This document shows, piece after piece, positions 8,773-18,478 of a stretch of 64,000 nt of DNA. The notes beneath the pieces were generated by a model, which saw nothing but the letters and a program-made list of their open reading frames with translations, made no database searches and had not been told where the DNA came from. The position numbers and the translations under genes were made by a program. The stretch comes from Thermus sediminis (GTDB lineage Bacteria > Deinococcota > Deinococci > Deinococcales > Thermaceae). Each line of letters begins with the position of its first letter. The first letter of the stretch is position 1. The DNA lies in the NCBI RefSeq assembly GCF_003426945.1, contig NZ_QURO01000004.1:1302001-1366000 (forward strand). The letters run 5' to 3'.

Positions 8773-9026
8773 GGGAAGATCCCGCCCGCCTCCTCTTGGA
8801 AGACGAGGCCCTTACCGATGGCCTCACCGATGAGGAAGCCCAAGTCCTCCTTGACTGGCTTCTAGGCATGATCGAGGATATGGACCCCGCCCAGCTTTCC
8901 CATCTGCGCCGCCTGGGGCATGGGATCACCCGCCTCTCCCGGGACTACGGGGTCCCTGTGGGGGATCTGATCGGCCTGGTGGAACTGGCCTGGGGCGGGG
9001 ACGAGATGCCAGGCCTCAAGGGCTAA
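8769..9026 (+). CDS. Small acidic protein of unknown function
   Basis: 85 residues, acidic, predicted mainly helical, no cysteines, signal peptide or membrane segment. No family recognised. It overlaps the FtsB-like gene by ATGA, so the two are probably translated together. That makes a helper role at the division site conceivable, but this rests on position only. Confidence 0.6.
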   Translation: MREDPARLLLEDEALTDGLTDEEAQVLLDWLLGMIEDMDPAQLSHLRRLGHGITRLSRDYGVPVGDLIGLVELAWGGDEMPGLKG

Positions 9027-9108
9027 GGGGCCCCTCCTTGGCCCTTCCGCGCGGTGGAACGCTCGGGGCCTTGGGCGTGGTATCCCTGGGCCCCCACCCT
9101 GGGGATGC

Positions 9109-9966
9109 TCAGGGGGCCCAGGACCCGAGAAGCCCCCGCACCTCGGCGAGCCTAGGGGGTGGGGGTTCCTTGCGGTAGATGAGGGAAACCTGTAGGGCAG
9201 GCTCCTCCGCCAGGGGCTTTAGAACCGTTCCTGGATGGGGGTAGACCCGATAGGGGGCCAGCGTGAGGTGAATCCCCACCCCAGCGGCCACTAGGCTGAC
9301 CGCCTGGGGAAAGCGGGCCACCTCCCGCACCACCTTGGGGGTGAAGCCCGCCTGGCGGAAGACCTCGAGAAAGGCTTCGTGCAAAGGGGGTAGGGTCTCC
9401 CTGGGCAGGAGGAGGAAGGGTTCCTCCCTCAGGGCCCGTAGGGGCACCCGTTCCTCCTGGGCCAAGGGGTGGTTCTCGGGCAGGAGGGCCACGATGGGCA
9501 CCTTGAAAAGGGGCTCTGCCCCGATGTCCGGGTCCTCCACCTTGAGCCCGGCCAGGCCGTAGTCCAGGCGGTCCTCCTTCAGGGCCTTGACCTGCTCGGG
9601 GGTGTGCATCTCCAAGACCTCCACCGCCTCCCCCAGGCCCCGGCGTAAGTGGTCCAGGAGGGGCATGAGGTCGGGCAGGAGATTCTCCGGCACCCCAAAC
9701 CGCAGGCTCTCCCGCCCCGCCCGGCGCACCCTTTCCTTCAGGGCCTCCACCTCCAGGAGGAGCCGCTCTCCCTCCCGCCTCAGCGCCTCCCCTGCCGGGG
9801 TCAGGCGGAAGGGGCGGCGCTCCAGGAGCCTCACCCCTAGCTCCCGCTCCAGGGCCTTTATCTGCTGGGAGAGGGCCGGCTGGGAGAGGTAGGCCCTTTC
9901 CGCCGCCCGGTGGAAGTTCCTCTCTTCCGAGAGGAGGAGGAAAAGGCGCAGGCGCCGCAGGTTCAT
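9109..9966 (-). CDS. LysR-family transcriptional regulator
   Basis: 285 residues. The N-terminal winged helix has the classic LysR form (LRLFLLLSEERNFHRAAE followed by LSQPALSQQI), and the rest is a two-lobed effector domain. The effector is unknown. The gene is divergent from the pyruvate dehydrogenase operon (aceE starts 111 bases away), a layout in which LysR proteins often control the neighbour. The start ATG has no ribosome-binding site; a TAAGAT box and an inverted repeat sit directly before it. Confidence 0.9.
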   Translation of the reverse strand: MNLRRLRLFLLLSEERNFHRAAERAYLSQPALSQQIKALERELGVRLLERRPFRLTPAGEALRREGERLLLEVEALKERVRRAGRESLRFGVPENLLPDLMPLLDHLRRGLGEAVEVLEMHTPEQVKALKEDRLDYGLAGLKVEDPDIGAEPLFKVPIVALLPENHPLAQEERVPLRALREEPFLLLPRETLPPLHEAFLEVFRQAGFTPKVVREVARFPQAVSLVAAGVGIHLTLAPYRVYPHPGTVLKPLAEEPALQVSLIYRKEPPPPRLAEVRGLLGSWAP

Positions 9967-9983
9967 GATAGGGAAATCTTATC
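9967..9983 (-). promoter_or_regulatory. Leaderless promoter and LysR-type operator
   Basis: GATA-N9-TATC is an inverted repeat that also fits the LysR T-N11-A rule. On the minus strand TAAGAT (9976-9981) inside it is a -10 nine bases from the lysR ATG. Bound regulator would cover its own -10 and start point, so autorepression is the simplest reading. Confidence 0.5.
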
Positions 9984-10077
9984 GCTTTGGGCACCCCTTC
10001 GCTATTGGACAAACCCCCCCTTCTGCCCGAAACTAAAGGGTGAGTCGGTGTAGTGTATTTTCGCCCAAGGGGGAAGC

Positions 10078-12795
10078 ATGACGGAAAGGGAGCTCAAGGA
10101 AGCCTGGGAAAGCCTCTCCCCGGAGGAGCTGGCCAGGCTTCGGGAGACGGAGAACCAGGAGTGGCGGGAGTCCCTGGAGTACGTGCTCCAGGTGGAAGGC
10201 CCCGAGCGGGTGGAGGAGCTTCTGCGTCACCTGGACGAATACCTCTACCTCCGGGGCTTCTTTCCCCAGAACCGCCTCAACAGCCCCTACCTGAACACCA
10301 TCCCCAAGGAGCTGGAGCCCCCCTACCCCGGGGACCTGGAGCTGGAGCGCCGCATCGCCAACATCCTGCGCTGGAACGCGGCCATGATGGTCGCCCGGGC
10401 CAACAAGAAGGCGGACGGGATCGGGGGGCACATCTCCACCTACGCCTCCATCGCCGAGCTTTACGAGGTGGGCTTCCACCACTTCTTCCGCGGGCCAGAG
10501 GCGGGTCTGGACCGGGACCTGGTCTTCTTTCAGGGGCACTCTTCCCCAGGCAACTACGCCCGCGCCTTCCTGGAGGGGAGGCTTTCCGAAAAGGATCTGG
10601 AGAACTTCCGCCGGGAGGTCCACCCCCCCGTGGCGGGGGGGCGGGGGCTTTCCAGCTACCCTCACCCTTGGCTCATGCCGGACTTCTGGGAGTTCCCCAC
10701 GGTCTCCATGGGCCTGGGGCCCATCCAGGCCATCTACCAGGCCCGCTTCATACGCTACCTGGAGGACCGGGGCCTAAAGCCCAAGGGCTCCGCCAAGGTC
10801 TGGGCCTTCCTGGGGGATGGGGAGCACGACGAGCCCGAGACCGTGGGGGCCTTGCACCTCGCCGCTCGGGAGGGGCTGGACAACCTCATCTTCGTGGTGA
10901 ACTGCAACCTCCAGCGCCTGGACGGGCCCGTGCGCGGCAACTCCAAGATCATCCAGGAGCTGGAGAGGCTCTACCGGGGGGCGGGTTGGCGGGTCATCAA
11001 GCTGGTCTGGGGCTCGGCCTGGGACAGGCTCTTGGCCAAGGAGCAGGAGGGGCACCTCCTCCGCCGCTTTGAGGCCCTGGTGGACGGGGAAAGCCAGCGC
11101 TACGCCGCCTTCGGGGGTAAGGAGCTCAGGGAGCGCTTCTTCAACACCCCGGAGCTCAAGGGGCTTATCGAGGGCATGGCGGATGAGGAGCTCACCGAGC
11201 TCACCCGGGCCCGGGGTGGGCATGACCTCGGGAAGATCTACGCCGCCTACAAGGCCGCGGTGGAGCACCGGGGGAGCCCGGTGGTCATCCTGGCCCGAAC
11301 CATCAAGGGCTACGGTATGGGGCCCACGGCCATGGCCAAGAACGTGGCCCACCAGGTGAAGAAGCTCACCGAGGAGGACCTCAAGGAGGCCCGGGCCTTC
11401 CTGGGGATCCCCATCCCCGAGGAGAAGCTTGGGGAGCTCCCTTACTACCACCCGGGGCCGGACTCCCCTGAGGTGCGCTACCTCCTGGAGCGCAGGAGGG
11501 CCTTGGGCGGCTTCGTGCCCGAGAGGCGGGTGCGCTTCAAGGGGGGCCTCGAGGTCCCGGGGGAGGAGTTCTTCCGGGAGTTCTACGAGGGCTCGGGAGG
11601 GCGGGAGATCTCCACCACCATGGCCTTCGTGCGCATCCTGGCCAAGATGCTCCGCCACCCGGTGATCGGGAAGCTCATCGTGCCCATCGTCCCCGACGAG
11701 GCCAGGACCTTCGGCATGGAGGCCCTGATCGCCCAGGTGGGCATCTACTCCCCCCAGGGCCAGCTCTACATCCCCGTGGACGCGGGCACCCTCACCGCCT
11801 ACAAAGAGAGCAAGGAGGGGCAGATCCTGGAGGAGGGCATCACCGAGGCCGGGGCCATGGCCGAGTTCATCGCTGCGGGCACCGCCTACGCCCACTGGGG
11901 CACCCCCACCATCCCCTTCTTCATCACCTACTCCATGTTCGGCCTGCAACGGATCGGCGACCTGGTCTGGGCCGCTGCCGACCAGCGCACCCGGGGCTTC
12001 CTCTTGGGGGCCACGGCGGGGCGCACCACCTTGGAGGGGGAGGGCCTGCAGCACCAGGACGGCCAGAGCCACCTCTACGCCTTGGCCCCCCCCAACCTCC
12101 TGGCCTACGACCCCGCCTTTGCCTACGAGTTCGCCGTGGTCCTAGAGGATGGCCTAAGGCGCATGTACCGGGAGGGGGAGGACGTCTTCTACTACATCAC
12201 CATAGAGAACGAGAACTACCCCCACCCCCCCATGCCCGAGCCCAGGGAGGCGGTTAGGGAGGGCATCCTCAGGGGGATTTACCTCTTCCGCCAGGGGGAG
12301 GGGAAGGGCAAGAGGGTCCAGCTCTTCGGCACCGGCCCCGTTCTCAGAGAGGCCCTGAAGGCCCAGGAGCTCCTTAGGGACCATGGGGTGGTGGCCGACG
12401 TCTGGAGTGTTACCAGTTACAAAGCCCTCTATCTGGATGCCGTGGAGGCGGAAAGGGAGCGGCGGCTTCTGGGCAAGGCCAGGAAGCCCTACGTGGCCCA
12501 GGTCCTCGAGGGCCACGAGGGCCCGGTGGTGGCGGCCACCGACTACCTCAAGGCCCTGCCCAGCCTAGTGCGGGACCACGTGGGCCGCCCCTTCTGCGCC
12601 CTGGGCACCGACGGCTTCGGCCGCTCCGACACCCGGGAGGCCCTGCGGGACTTCTTTGAGGTGGACGCCCGGCACATCGCCTACGCAGCCTTGGCCCTCC
12701 TTGTGGAGGGGGGGGAGCTTTCCCAAAAGGTGCTCAAGGAGGCCAAGGAAGGCCTTAGGCTTAGCCTGGGGGAGACGCCCCCCCACAGGCGGTAG
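10078..12795 (+). CDS. aceE: Pyruvate dehydrogenase E1 component, homodimeric type
   Basis: Thiamine-diphosphate enzyme that decarboxylates pyruvate and passes the acetyl group to the lipoyl arm of E2. 905 residues, the length of the single-chain (E. coli-type) E1, not the split alpha/beta kind. The ThDP motif GDGEHDEPE lies near residue 243, and [18 protein letters not shown] is a typical transketolase-fold C-terminal stretch. AAGGGGGA precedes the ATG. aceF follows 11 bases later with its own GGAGGAGG. No lipoamide dehydrogenase gene is in the window. Confidence 0.95.
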   Translation: MTERELKEAWESLSPEELARLRETENQEWRESLEYVLQVEGPERVEELLRHLDEYLYLRGFFPQNRLNSPYLNTIPKELEPPYPGDLELERRIANILRWNAAMMVARANKKADGIGGHISTYASIAELYEVGFHHFFRGPEAGLDRDLVFFQGHSSPGNYARAFLEGRLSEKDLENFRREVHPPVAGGRGLSSYPHPWLMPDFWEFPTVSMGLGPIQAIYQARFIRYLEDRGLKPKGSAKVWAFLGDGEHDEPETVGALHLAAREGLDNLIFVVNCNLQRLDGPVRGNSKIIQELERLYRGAGWRVIKLVWGSAWDRLLAKEQEGHLLRRFEALVDGESQRYAAFGGKELRERFFNTPELKGLIEGMADEELTELTRARGGHDLGKIYAAYKAAVEHRGSPVVILARTIKGYGMGPTAMAKNVAHQVKKLTEEDLKEARAFLGIPIPEEKLGELPYYHPGPDSPEVRYLLERRRALGGFVPERRVRFKGGLEVPGEEFFREFYEGSGGREISTTMAFVRILAKMLRHPVIGKLIVPIVPDEARTFGMEALIAQVGIYSPQGQLYIPVDAGTLTAYKESKEGQILEEGITEAGAMAEFIAAGTAYAHWGTPTIPFFITYSMFGLQRIGDLVWAAADQRTRGFLLGATAGRTTLEGEGLQHQDGQSHLYALAPPNLLAYDPAFAYEFAVVLEDGLRRMYREGEDVFYYITIENENYPHPPMPEPREAVREGILRGIYLFRQGEGKGKRVQLFGTGPVLREALKAQELLRDHGVVADVWSVTSYKALYLDAVEAERERRLLGKARKPYVAQVLEGHEGPVVAATDYLKALPSLVRDHVGRPFCALGTDGFGRSDTREALRDFFEVDARHIAYAALALLVEGGELSQKVLKEAKEGLRLSLGETPPHRR

Positions 12796-12806
12796 GAGGA
12801 GGCGGG

Positions 12807-14066
12807 ATGGAGCTCAGGATTCCCGAACTGGGCGACAACGTGGCCCTGGCCACGGTGGTGGGGGTTCTGGTCAAGGAGGGGGACCAGGTGGCCCCCGGCC
12901 AGCCCCTTTTGGAGCTAGAGACGGACAAGGCGGTCATGGAGGTGCCCGCCGAGGCGGGCGGGGTGGTGCGGCGGGTCCTGGTCAAGGTGGGGGACGAGGT
13001 CCGGCCGGGCCAAACCTTCTTGGAGCTGGAGGCCGAAGCCGTTCCCGCAAGCCCTGAAGAAGCGGCGCCCCAAAGGGAGGCGCTACCCGAAGAGGTCCCC
13101 GAGGGGAAGGCCCCTCGCCAGCCTCCGGCGGCCGTTCCCGCCCCTGCCAAACCCCAGGAGGCCCCCCGCCTCGTCCCCGCTGCCCCCTCGGTTAGGCGGC
13201 TGGCCCGGGAGCTGGGGGTGGAGATAAGGGAGGTCCGGGGTACGGGGCTTGCCGGCCGCATCACCGCGGAGGACGTGCGCCGGGCGGCGGCCCAGGTCCT
13301 GGCCCCGGCGGCCCCCGAGGCCCCACCCCCTACGCCCAGGCTCCCCGACTTCAGCCGGTGGGGCCCGGTGCGCGCCGAGCCCATGGGCGGCGTGCGGAAG
13401 GCCACCATGAGGGCCATGGCCCAGGCCTGGGCCCAGGTGCCCATGGTCACCCACTTTGACGAGGCGGACATCACCGACCTCGAGGCCTTGCGCAAGGCTT
13501 ACGCCAAGAGGGCAGAGGAGGGGGGTTTCCGCCTCACCCTGACCGCTTTCCTGCTCAAGGCCCTGGCCCTTACCCTCAAGGCCTTCCCCAAGTTCAACGC
13601 CTCCCTTGACGCGGAGAGGCAGGAGGTCATCTACAAGGACTACGTCCACATCGGCGTGGCCGTGGACACCCCCCATGGCCTCCTGGTCCCCGTGATCCGG
13701 GACGTGGACAAAAAGGGAGTCCTGGCCCTGGCCAAGGCGCTCCAGGAGATCTCCGAAAGGGCCCGGGAGCGGAAGCTCACCCCGGAGGAGATGCAGGGGG
13801 GCACCTTCAGCCTCTCCAACCTGGGAGGGATTGGGGGGACGGGCTTCACCCCCATCGTCAACTGGCCCGAGGTGGCCATCCTGGGGGTCTCCCGCTCCCA
13901 GATGAAGCCCGTTTGGGATGCGGAGAAGGAGGCCTTTTTGCCCAGGCTCTACATGCCCTTCAGCCTCACCTACGACCACCGCGTCATCGACGGGGCCGAG
14001 GCCGCCCGCTTCTGCCGCCACCTGGCCGGGCTTCTGGAAGACCCCTTGGGCCTGGCCTTGGCGTAG
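12807..14066 (+). CDS. aceF: Dihydrolipoyl acyltransferase E2 of pyruvate dehydrogenase
   Basis: Core of the complex. 419 residues in three parts: one lipoyl domain (~1-76; ETDKAVMEV with the lipoylated lysine K41), a Pro/Ala/Glu-rich linker, a peripheral subunit-binding domain (~127-160; SVRRLARELG), a second linker and the acetyltransferase domain with H391 and D395 in DHRVIDG. Only one lipoyl domain is present, versus three in E. coli. It follows aceE closely and shares its operon. Confidence 0.94.
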   Translation: MELRIPELGDNVALATVVGVLVKEGDQVAPGQPLLELETDKAVMEVPAEAGGVVRRVLVKVGDEVRPGQTFLELEAEAVPASPEEAAPQREALPEEVPEGKAPRQPPAAVPAPAKPQEAPRLVPAAPSVRRLARELGVEIREVRGTGLAGRITAEDVRRAAAQVLAPAAPEAPPPTPRLPDFSRWGPVRAEPMGGVRKATMRAMAQAWAQVPMVTHFDEADITDLEALRKAYAKRAEEGGFRLTLTAFLLKALALTLKAFPKFNASLDAERQEVIYKDYVHIGVAVDTPHGLLVPVIRDVDKKGVLALAKALQEISERARERKLTPEEMQGGTFSLSNLGGIGGTGFTPIVNWPEVAILGVSRSQMKPVWDAEKEAFLPRLYMPFSLTYDHRVIDGAEAARFCRHLAGLLEDPLGLALA

Positions 14067-14085
14067 GTTTCCCAAGTTTCTCGTG

Positions 14086-14091
14086 TAGTAT
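14086..14091 (+). promoter_or_regulatory. -10 element of hemC (leaderless type)
   Basis: TAGTAT is 8 bases before the hemC ATG and no ribosome-binding site is present, so hemC probably has its own leaderless promoter in the gap after aceF. Confidence 0.5.
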
Positions 14092-14099
14092 GGGAAAGT

Positions 14100-15011
14100 A
14101 TGCGCGTCATCGTGGTGGGAACCCGGGGTAGCGCCTTGGCCCTGGCCCAGACCCGGTGGGTGGTGGAGCGCCTCAAGGAGAGCTGGCCCGAGGCCGAGTT
14201 CAAGGTGAAGACCGTGAGGACCCGGGGGGACCAGGGAGCAGACCCCAAGGAGCAGGCCATCTTCGTCAAGGAGCTTCAGGAGGCCCTCCTTTCCCGGGAA
14301 ATCGACATCGCCGTCCACTCCCTGAAGGACCTTCCCACCGAGGAGCCCAAAGGCCTCAAGATCGCCGCCATCCCCAGGCGCCAAGACCCCAGGGATACCT
14401 TCCTGGGCAAGGCCTTTAAGCGCCTGGAGGACCTCCCCAAGGGGGCGGTGGTGGGCACCAGCTCCATCAGGCGCAAGGCCCAGCTCCTCGCCCACCGCCC
14501 GGACCTTTTGGTCAAGGACCTCCGGGGCAATGTGGACACCCGCTTGGCGGCCCTGGGGGGCGGGGAGTACGACGCCATCGTCCTGGCGGCGGCGGGGCTC
14601 ATCAGGCTGGACTTAAGGAACCGCATAGACCAGTTCCTGGAGCCCGAGGTCATGCTCCCCGCCCCGGGGCAGGGGGCCTTGGCCCTGGAGGTGCGCCAGG
14701 GGGACGATTTGGCGGAGGAGCTCAGCTACGCCCTGCACCACCACGCCTCCCACGACCGGGTGCGGGCGGAGCGGGCCTTCCTCAGGGGCCTTGGGGCAGG
14801 GTGCCTGGCCCCCGTGGGAGCCTTGGCCCAGGTGGGCGAGGACGGCACCCTGCTCCTGGAGGGGGGGCTCTTTTCCCCCGACGGCAAGAGCTTCATCCGG
14901 GCGGAGATAGAGGGAGAGGCCTCTGAAGCGGAGGAGCTAGGTCTGGAGCTGGCCCAGGACATCCTGGACCAGGGGGGGCGGGAGATTATGGCCCTAACCC
15001 GACCGCTTTAG
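14100..15011 (+). CDS. hemC: Hydroxymethylbilane synthase
   Basis: Polymerises four porphobilinogen units in haem and cobalamin synthesis. 303 residues; the N-terminus has [11 protein letters not shown], the substrate loop [10 protein letters not shown] (71-80) is intact, and GAGCLAPVG carries the dipyrromethane-binding cysteine C235. The other hem genes are not in the window. It lies between the pyruvate dehydrogenase genes and a Fur-type regulator, and a Fur gene next to a haem gene would make regulatory sense. Confidence 0.95.
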   Translation: MRVIVVGTRGSALALAQTRWVVERLKESWPEAEFKVKTVRTRGDQGADPKEQAIFVKELQEALLSREIDIAVHSLKDLPTEEPKGLKIAAIPRRQDPRDTFLGKAFKRLEDLPKGAVVGTSSIRRKAQLLAHRPDLLVKDLRGNVDTRLAALGGGEYDAIVLAAAGLIRLDLRNRIDQFLEPEVMLPAPGQGALALEVRQGDDLAEELSYALHHHASHDRVRAERAFLRGLGAGCLAPVGALAQVGEDGTLLLEGGLFSPDGKSFIRAEIEGEASEAEELGLELAQDILDQGGREIMALTRPL

Positions 15012-15034
15012 TGGAGTTTCCGCCCCTTTTGAGC

Positions 15035-15040
15035 TATAGT
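15035..15040 (+). promoter_or_regulatory. -10 element of the second fur-like gene
   Basis: TATAGT sits 7 bases before the ATG at 15048. This spacing favours that ATG over the GTG at 15039, which would overlap the hexamer. Confidence 0.55.
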
Positions 15041-15047
15041 GGGGGCG

Positions 15048-15443
15048 ATGGCGCTGAAGCGCTTGACCCGCCAGCGTAGGGCTGTCCTCCAGGTGGTGCA
15101 AAGGGCCCACCACCACCCGGATGCCGCCTGGATCTACCAGGAGGTGCGCAAGAGCGTGCCCCGGGTCAGCCTGGCCACCGTCTACCGCACCCTCGAGGCC
15201 CTGGTGGCGGAAGGTTACCTCGTCCCCATCACCAAGGCGGGGGAGGCCACCCGGTACGACGCCAACCTCCATCCCCACCTCCACCTCGTCTGCGAGGGGT
15301 GCGGGGGCATCGTGGACCTGGAGGTGCCCCTCCCCGACCTCTTAGGCCCCGCCCAGAAGGCCCACCCCGGGGTGGAGGTGCGGGGTGTGGAGGTGACCTA
15401 TAGGGGCCTCTGCCCCCGGTGCAAGGCGGCTCCCAAAGGATAG
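15048..15443 (+). CDS. Fur-family metal-dependent repressor (second copy)
   Basis: 131 residues. Winged-helix part with SLATVYRTLEALVAEGYL, then the metal domain with HPHLHLVCEGCG and a terminal CPRC, giving the two CxxC pairs of structural zinc. It differs clearly from the copy at 7875-8318, so the two probably sense different metals or peroxide (Fur, Zur, PerR or Mur cannot be separated here). folC begins at the base right after its stop codon. Confidence 0.88.
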   Translation: MALKRLTRQRRAVLQVVQRAHHHPDAAWIYQEVRKSVPRVSLATVYRTLEALVAEGYLVPITKAGEATRYDANLHPHLHLVCEGCGGIVDLEVPLPDLLGPAQKAHPGVEVRGVEVTYRGLCPRCKAAPKG

Positions 15444-16688
15444 ATGGACCCCCTCGCCTGGCTCTACGCCCGCCAGGAGGTGGTGACCCCTGGCCTGGAG
15501 CGCATCTGGGCCCTCCTCACCCGCCTGGGCCACCCGGAGGAGGCCTACCCCGCCGTTCTCGTGGGGGGGACCAACGGCAAGGGGAGCGTAGCCCGGACCC
15601 TGGCCGCCCTCCTGGAGGAGGCGGGGCTAAGGGTGGGGCTTTACACCAGCCCCCACCTGGTGGAGTTTTCCGAGCGCATCCAGGTTTCCGGCAGGCCCAT
15701 TCCCGAAGGGAGGCTAAAGGCCCTCCTCGAGGAGGTCCGGCCCCACGCCGAGGTCCTGGGGGCGAGCTTCTTTGAGATCGCCACCGCCACCGCCCTCCTC
15801 CACTTCGCCCGGGAGGGGGTGGAGTTCGCCGTCCTGGAGGTGGGCCTGGGCGGCCGGCTGGACGCCACCAACGCCGCCGAGCCCCTGCTCTCCGTGGTCA
15901 CCAACATCGGCCACGACCACCTGGAGGTCCTGGGCCCCACCCTAAAGGACGTGGCCCGGGAGAAGGCGGGGATCTTCCGAATGGGCGTCCCCGCCCTCAC
16001 CGCCGCTAGGGGGGAGGGGCTTCTGGCCCTTCGCGAGGAGGCCCAAGCCCGGGGAGCCCCCCTTTGGGTCCTGGGGGAGGATTTCCAGGTGGAGGGGGTA
16101 AAGCCCTTTTCCAAAGGGCTTGGCTTCACCCTGCGCCTTCCCAAGACGGGGGAGTTCCGCCCTCTGAGGACGGGCCTCCTCGGCCCCCACCAGGCGGAGA
16201 ACCTGGCCCTTTCGGCCCTTTCGGGCCGCCTCCTTGGGGCCTCCTGGGAGGCGGTGGAACGGGGCCTCCTCAAGGCGGAAAACCCCGGGCGGCTCCAGCG
16301 CCTCTCCCATGGGCGAGGGGAGCTCATCCTGGACGGGGCCCACAACCCCGAAGGGGCCTTTGCCCTGAGGGAGGCCCTCCGCTTCCACGGGCTTCTCCCC
16401 GCCGCTTTTGTCCTCGCCTTCTCCCGGGAGAAGGACCACGCCGCCATGGCCGAGGCCCTGAGGGGCCTGGGCCCCGTGGTCCTCACCCGCTACGCCTCCC
16501 CCCGAAGCCAGGACCCGAGGGCCCTCCTTCCCCTCTTTCCCGGGGCCTGGTTGGAGGAAGACTCCCTCCGGGCCATAGAGCGGGCCTTTGGGCTTGCGGG
16601 GCGGGTGGTGGTGGCGGGAAGCCTCTACCTGGTGGGGGAGGTCCTCCGGGGCCTGAGGGGCCTCCCCCCGGAGGAGCGGTGGCAGTAG
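15444..16688 (+). CDS. folC: Folylpolyglutamate synthase / dihydrofolate synthase
   Basis: Adds glutamate to folates. 414 residues with the Mur-ligase P-loop GGTNGKGS (41-48), EVGLGGRLDATNA, NIGHDHLEVLG and the C-terminal LDGAHNPEG. The ATG follows directly on the stop of the second Fur gene, with AAAGGA as ribosome-binding site, so the two are co-transcribed. Whether it has both activities or only polyglutamylation cannot be read off. Two other folate genes, folP and folB, lie at 37-38 kb. Confidence 0.93.
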   Translation: MDPLAWLYARQEVVTPGLERIWALLTRLGHPEEAYPAVLVGGTNGKGSVARTLAALLEEAGLRVGLYTSPHLVEFSERIQVSGRPIPEGRLKALLEEVRPHAEVLGASFFEIATATALLHFAREGVEFAVLEVGLGGRLDATNAAEPLLSVVTNIGHDHLEVLGPTLKDVAREKAGIFRMGVPALTAARGEGLLALREEAQARGAPLWVLGEDFQVEGVKPFSKGLGFTLRLPKTGEFRPLRTGLLGPHQAENLALSALSGRLLGASWEAVERGLLKAENPGRLQRLSHGRGELILDGAHNPEGAFALREALRFHGLLPAAFVLAFSREKDHAAMAEALRGLGPVVLTRYASPRSQDPRALLPLFPGAWLEEDSLRAIERAFGLAGRVVVAGSLYLVGEVLRGLRGLPPEERWQ

Positions 16689-16697
16689 ACTGTTCTC

Positions 16698-18377
16698 GTG
16701 CTCCGCACCCTTGGGGGGCTCAGGCTGGAGGGGACTTCCTTTAGCAAGAGGAAGCCCCTCATCCTAGCGGCCTTTCTGGCCCTCGAGGGCCCCAAGTCCC
16801 GCCGCTACCTCCAAGAGCTCTTCTGGCCCCGGGCCGAGGACCCCCAGAACAGCCTCTCCGTGGCCCTTTCCCAGCTCAAGCGGGCCGGGGTGGGGGTCGC
16901 TGGGGGCGAGGTCCTGGAGGCCCGGGTGGCCTGCGACGCCCTCCTCCTCAAGGAGGCCCTGGGCCGAGGCCAGTTGGAGGAGGCCCGGGCCCTTTACCGG
17001 GGCCGGTTTCTGGAGGGGGCGGACGAGGACCTTTCCGAGGAACTGGAGGAATGGGTTTGGTCCACGCGGGAGGCCTTGGCCCAGGCCCTGTACGAAGCCC
17101 ACCGCAAGGAGACCGAGAAACGCTTCGCCCTGGGGCTTAAGGAGGAGGGGGAGGCCCTTTTGCGGAAGGTACTCGCCCTGCCCGGGGTGGCCGAGGTGGC
17201 CGAGGAGGAGCCTGAACGCAGGCCCCTCCCTGAGGAGGTCCGCTTGGCCTTTTACGGGTTGGCCTTCCTAGGGCCGGTCCGGGCCGGTGAGGTCCTAAGG
17301 GTTAGCGCGGACTCCTTGGAAATACTCTGGCGAAGAGGACTCCTTACCCCCACGGGGGAGCCCACCTTCCTTCCCCCGCCCACCCTCGAGGCCCGCCGGG
17401 TGGCCTTGGAACTGGCCCGGAGGCTTCCCCTCTCCGAGGCCGCCCCTTACTACCGCTTAAGCCTTCCCCTCTGGCAGGAGGGGGATGCTTCCCGGGGGAA
17501 AAGGGCCCTTCTGGACCTGGCCCGCAGGGAGGTGGAGGAAAACCCCAGGGAGGCCTTGGCCCTTCTCCAGGACCTGGCCCCAGATCCCGAGGTCCTCCTC
17601 CTCAGGGCGCGGGCTCTAGAGCGCCTGGGGCGGTATGCCGAGGCCTTGGCCCTGTTGGAGGAGGTGCCCGAGGACCCAAGAAAAAGCGCCCTCAAAGGAG
17701 TTCTCTGCTTCCGTATGGGGGAGAAAACCAGGGCCAGGGAGGAGGCGGAGAAGGCCCTCCAGGGGGACCCTTACAGCCAGGGGGAGGGGTGGAACCTTCT
17801 GGGCCTCCTCCTCTTGGGGGAAGGGCGTTTCCAAGAGGCGGCCGAGGCCTTCAGCCGGGCAGCGGTGCGCTTCCTCCTCTCTGGGGAGCGGGTCCGCCAC
17901 CTGGGGGCCTTGGGCAACCGGGCCGTGGCCCTGGCCGAGCTGGGCCAGGGAGAAGAGGCCTTCCAGGAGGTCCTCGAGGCTACGGAGGGCCATCCCCTCC
18001 TTCAGGCCCGCTTCCTCCTGAACCTAGGGGTGGTGAAGGAGCGCCAAGGCCTTTCCCAGGAGGCGGAAGGGCTATACCAGAGGGCCCTGGCCCTGGCGGA
18101 GGGGGTGGGGAACCTCGAGGCCGTGGGCCGGGCCTGGAACAACCTGGGGGCCCTCTACCACCGCCAAAGGAGGAAAGAGGAAGCCCAAGCGGCTTACGAG
18201 AAGGCCCTAGAACTGGCGCGACAGGCTGGGGAACGGCTTCTCCTGGCTGCAGCCCTGGCCAACTGGGCGGAGCTCCGGGGGGACCGGGCCGCCTTGGAGG
18301 AGGCCATAAGGGTCTTGGAGGAGGCAGGGCACCAGGCCCTGGCCCAGCGTTATCGGGCACGGCTAGGGGAAGCCTAG
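16698..18377 (+). CDS. SARP/BTAD-family transcriptional regulator with TPR repeats
   Basis: 559 residues. Residues ~1-70 are the winged helix of SARP activators (FLALEGPKSRRYLQELFWP, then NSLSVALSQLKRA), ~75-160 the helical BTAD domain, and from ~280 to the end a long run of TPR repeats (for example AWNNLGALYHRQRRKEEAQA). It has no central ATPase, unlike AfsR. SARPs bind direct repeats of one helical turn next to the -35 and recruit polymerase. Repeats of exactly that kind precede the two downstream transcription units. GTG start with TAGACT six bases upstream. The signal it reads is unknown. Confidence 0.85.
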   Translation: MLRTLGGLRLEGTSFSKRKPLILAAFLALEGPKSRRYLQELFWPRAEDPQNSLSVALSQLKRAGVGVAGGEVLEARVACDALLLKEALGRGQLEEARALYRGRFLEGADEDLSEELEEWVWSTREALAQALYEAHRKETEKRFALGLKEEGEALLRKVLALPGVAEVAEEEPERRPLPEEVRLAFYGLAFLGPVRAGEVLRVSADSLEILWRRGLLTPTGEPTFLPPPTLEARRVALELARRLPLSEAAPYYRLSLPLWQEGDASRGKRALLDLARREVEENPREALALLQDLAPDPEVLLLRARALERLGRYAEALALLEEVPEDPRKSALKGVLCFRMGEKTRAREEAEKALQGDPYSQGEGWNLLGLLLLGEGRFQEAAEAFSRAAVRFLLSGERVRHLGALGNRAVALAELGQGEEAFQEVLEATEGHPLLQARFLLNLGVVKERQGLSQEAEGLYQRALALAEGVGNLEAVGRAWNNLGALYHRQRRKEEAQAAYEKALELARQAGERLLLAAALANWAELRGDRAALEEAIRVLEEAGHQALAQRYRARLGEA

Positions 18378-18378
18378 G

Positions 18379-18412
18379 CGTTCAGGCTCCGTTCAGACCC
18401 TTGCCGTATTCT
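18379..18412 (+). promoter_or_regulatory. Candidate SARP operator and promoter for the subtilase unit
   Basis: CGTTCAG occurs at 18379 and 18390, exactly 11 bp apart, and is followed 10 bases later by TATTCT (18407-18412) as -10. No usual -35 is present; the repeats take its place, as at SARP-activated promoters. The -10 is 6 bases before the ATG of a 19-codon ORF. Confidence 0.55.
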
Positions 18413-18418
18413 CCCTTC

Positions 18419-18478
18419 ATGCCCATGAGCCTTTGGGACCTGGACGGCCATAGCTTTCCCGCGGAGGTGAAGCCGTGA
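18419..18478 (+). CDS. 19-residue ORF overlapping the subtilase start
   Basis: MPMSLWDLDGHSFPAEVKP is read from an ATG 6 bases after the TATTCT box. Its TGA overlaps the GTG of the subtilase gene (GTGA). On a leaderless message this ORF would be the first thing translated, so it may serve to load ribosomes for the protease. A secreted or signalling peptide is possible but has no signal sequence to support it. Too short to be certain that it is a gene. Confidence 0.4.
   Translation: MPMSLWDLDGHSFPAEVKP

Noticed and set aside
10774-12072. Open frame of 432 codons antisense to aceE
   Set aside because: No family features, composition of a shadow, and aceE is certain.
13083-14495. Long open frame of 470 codons on the minus strand over aceF and hemC
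   Set aside because: Both plus-strand genes have full motifs and matched lengths; high GC keeps antisense frames open.
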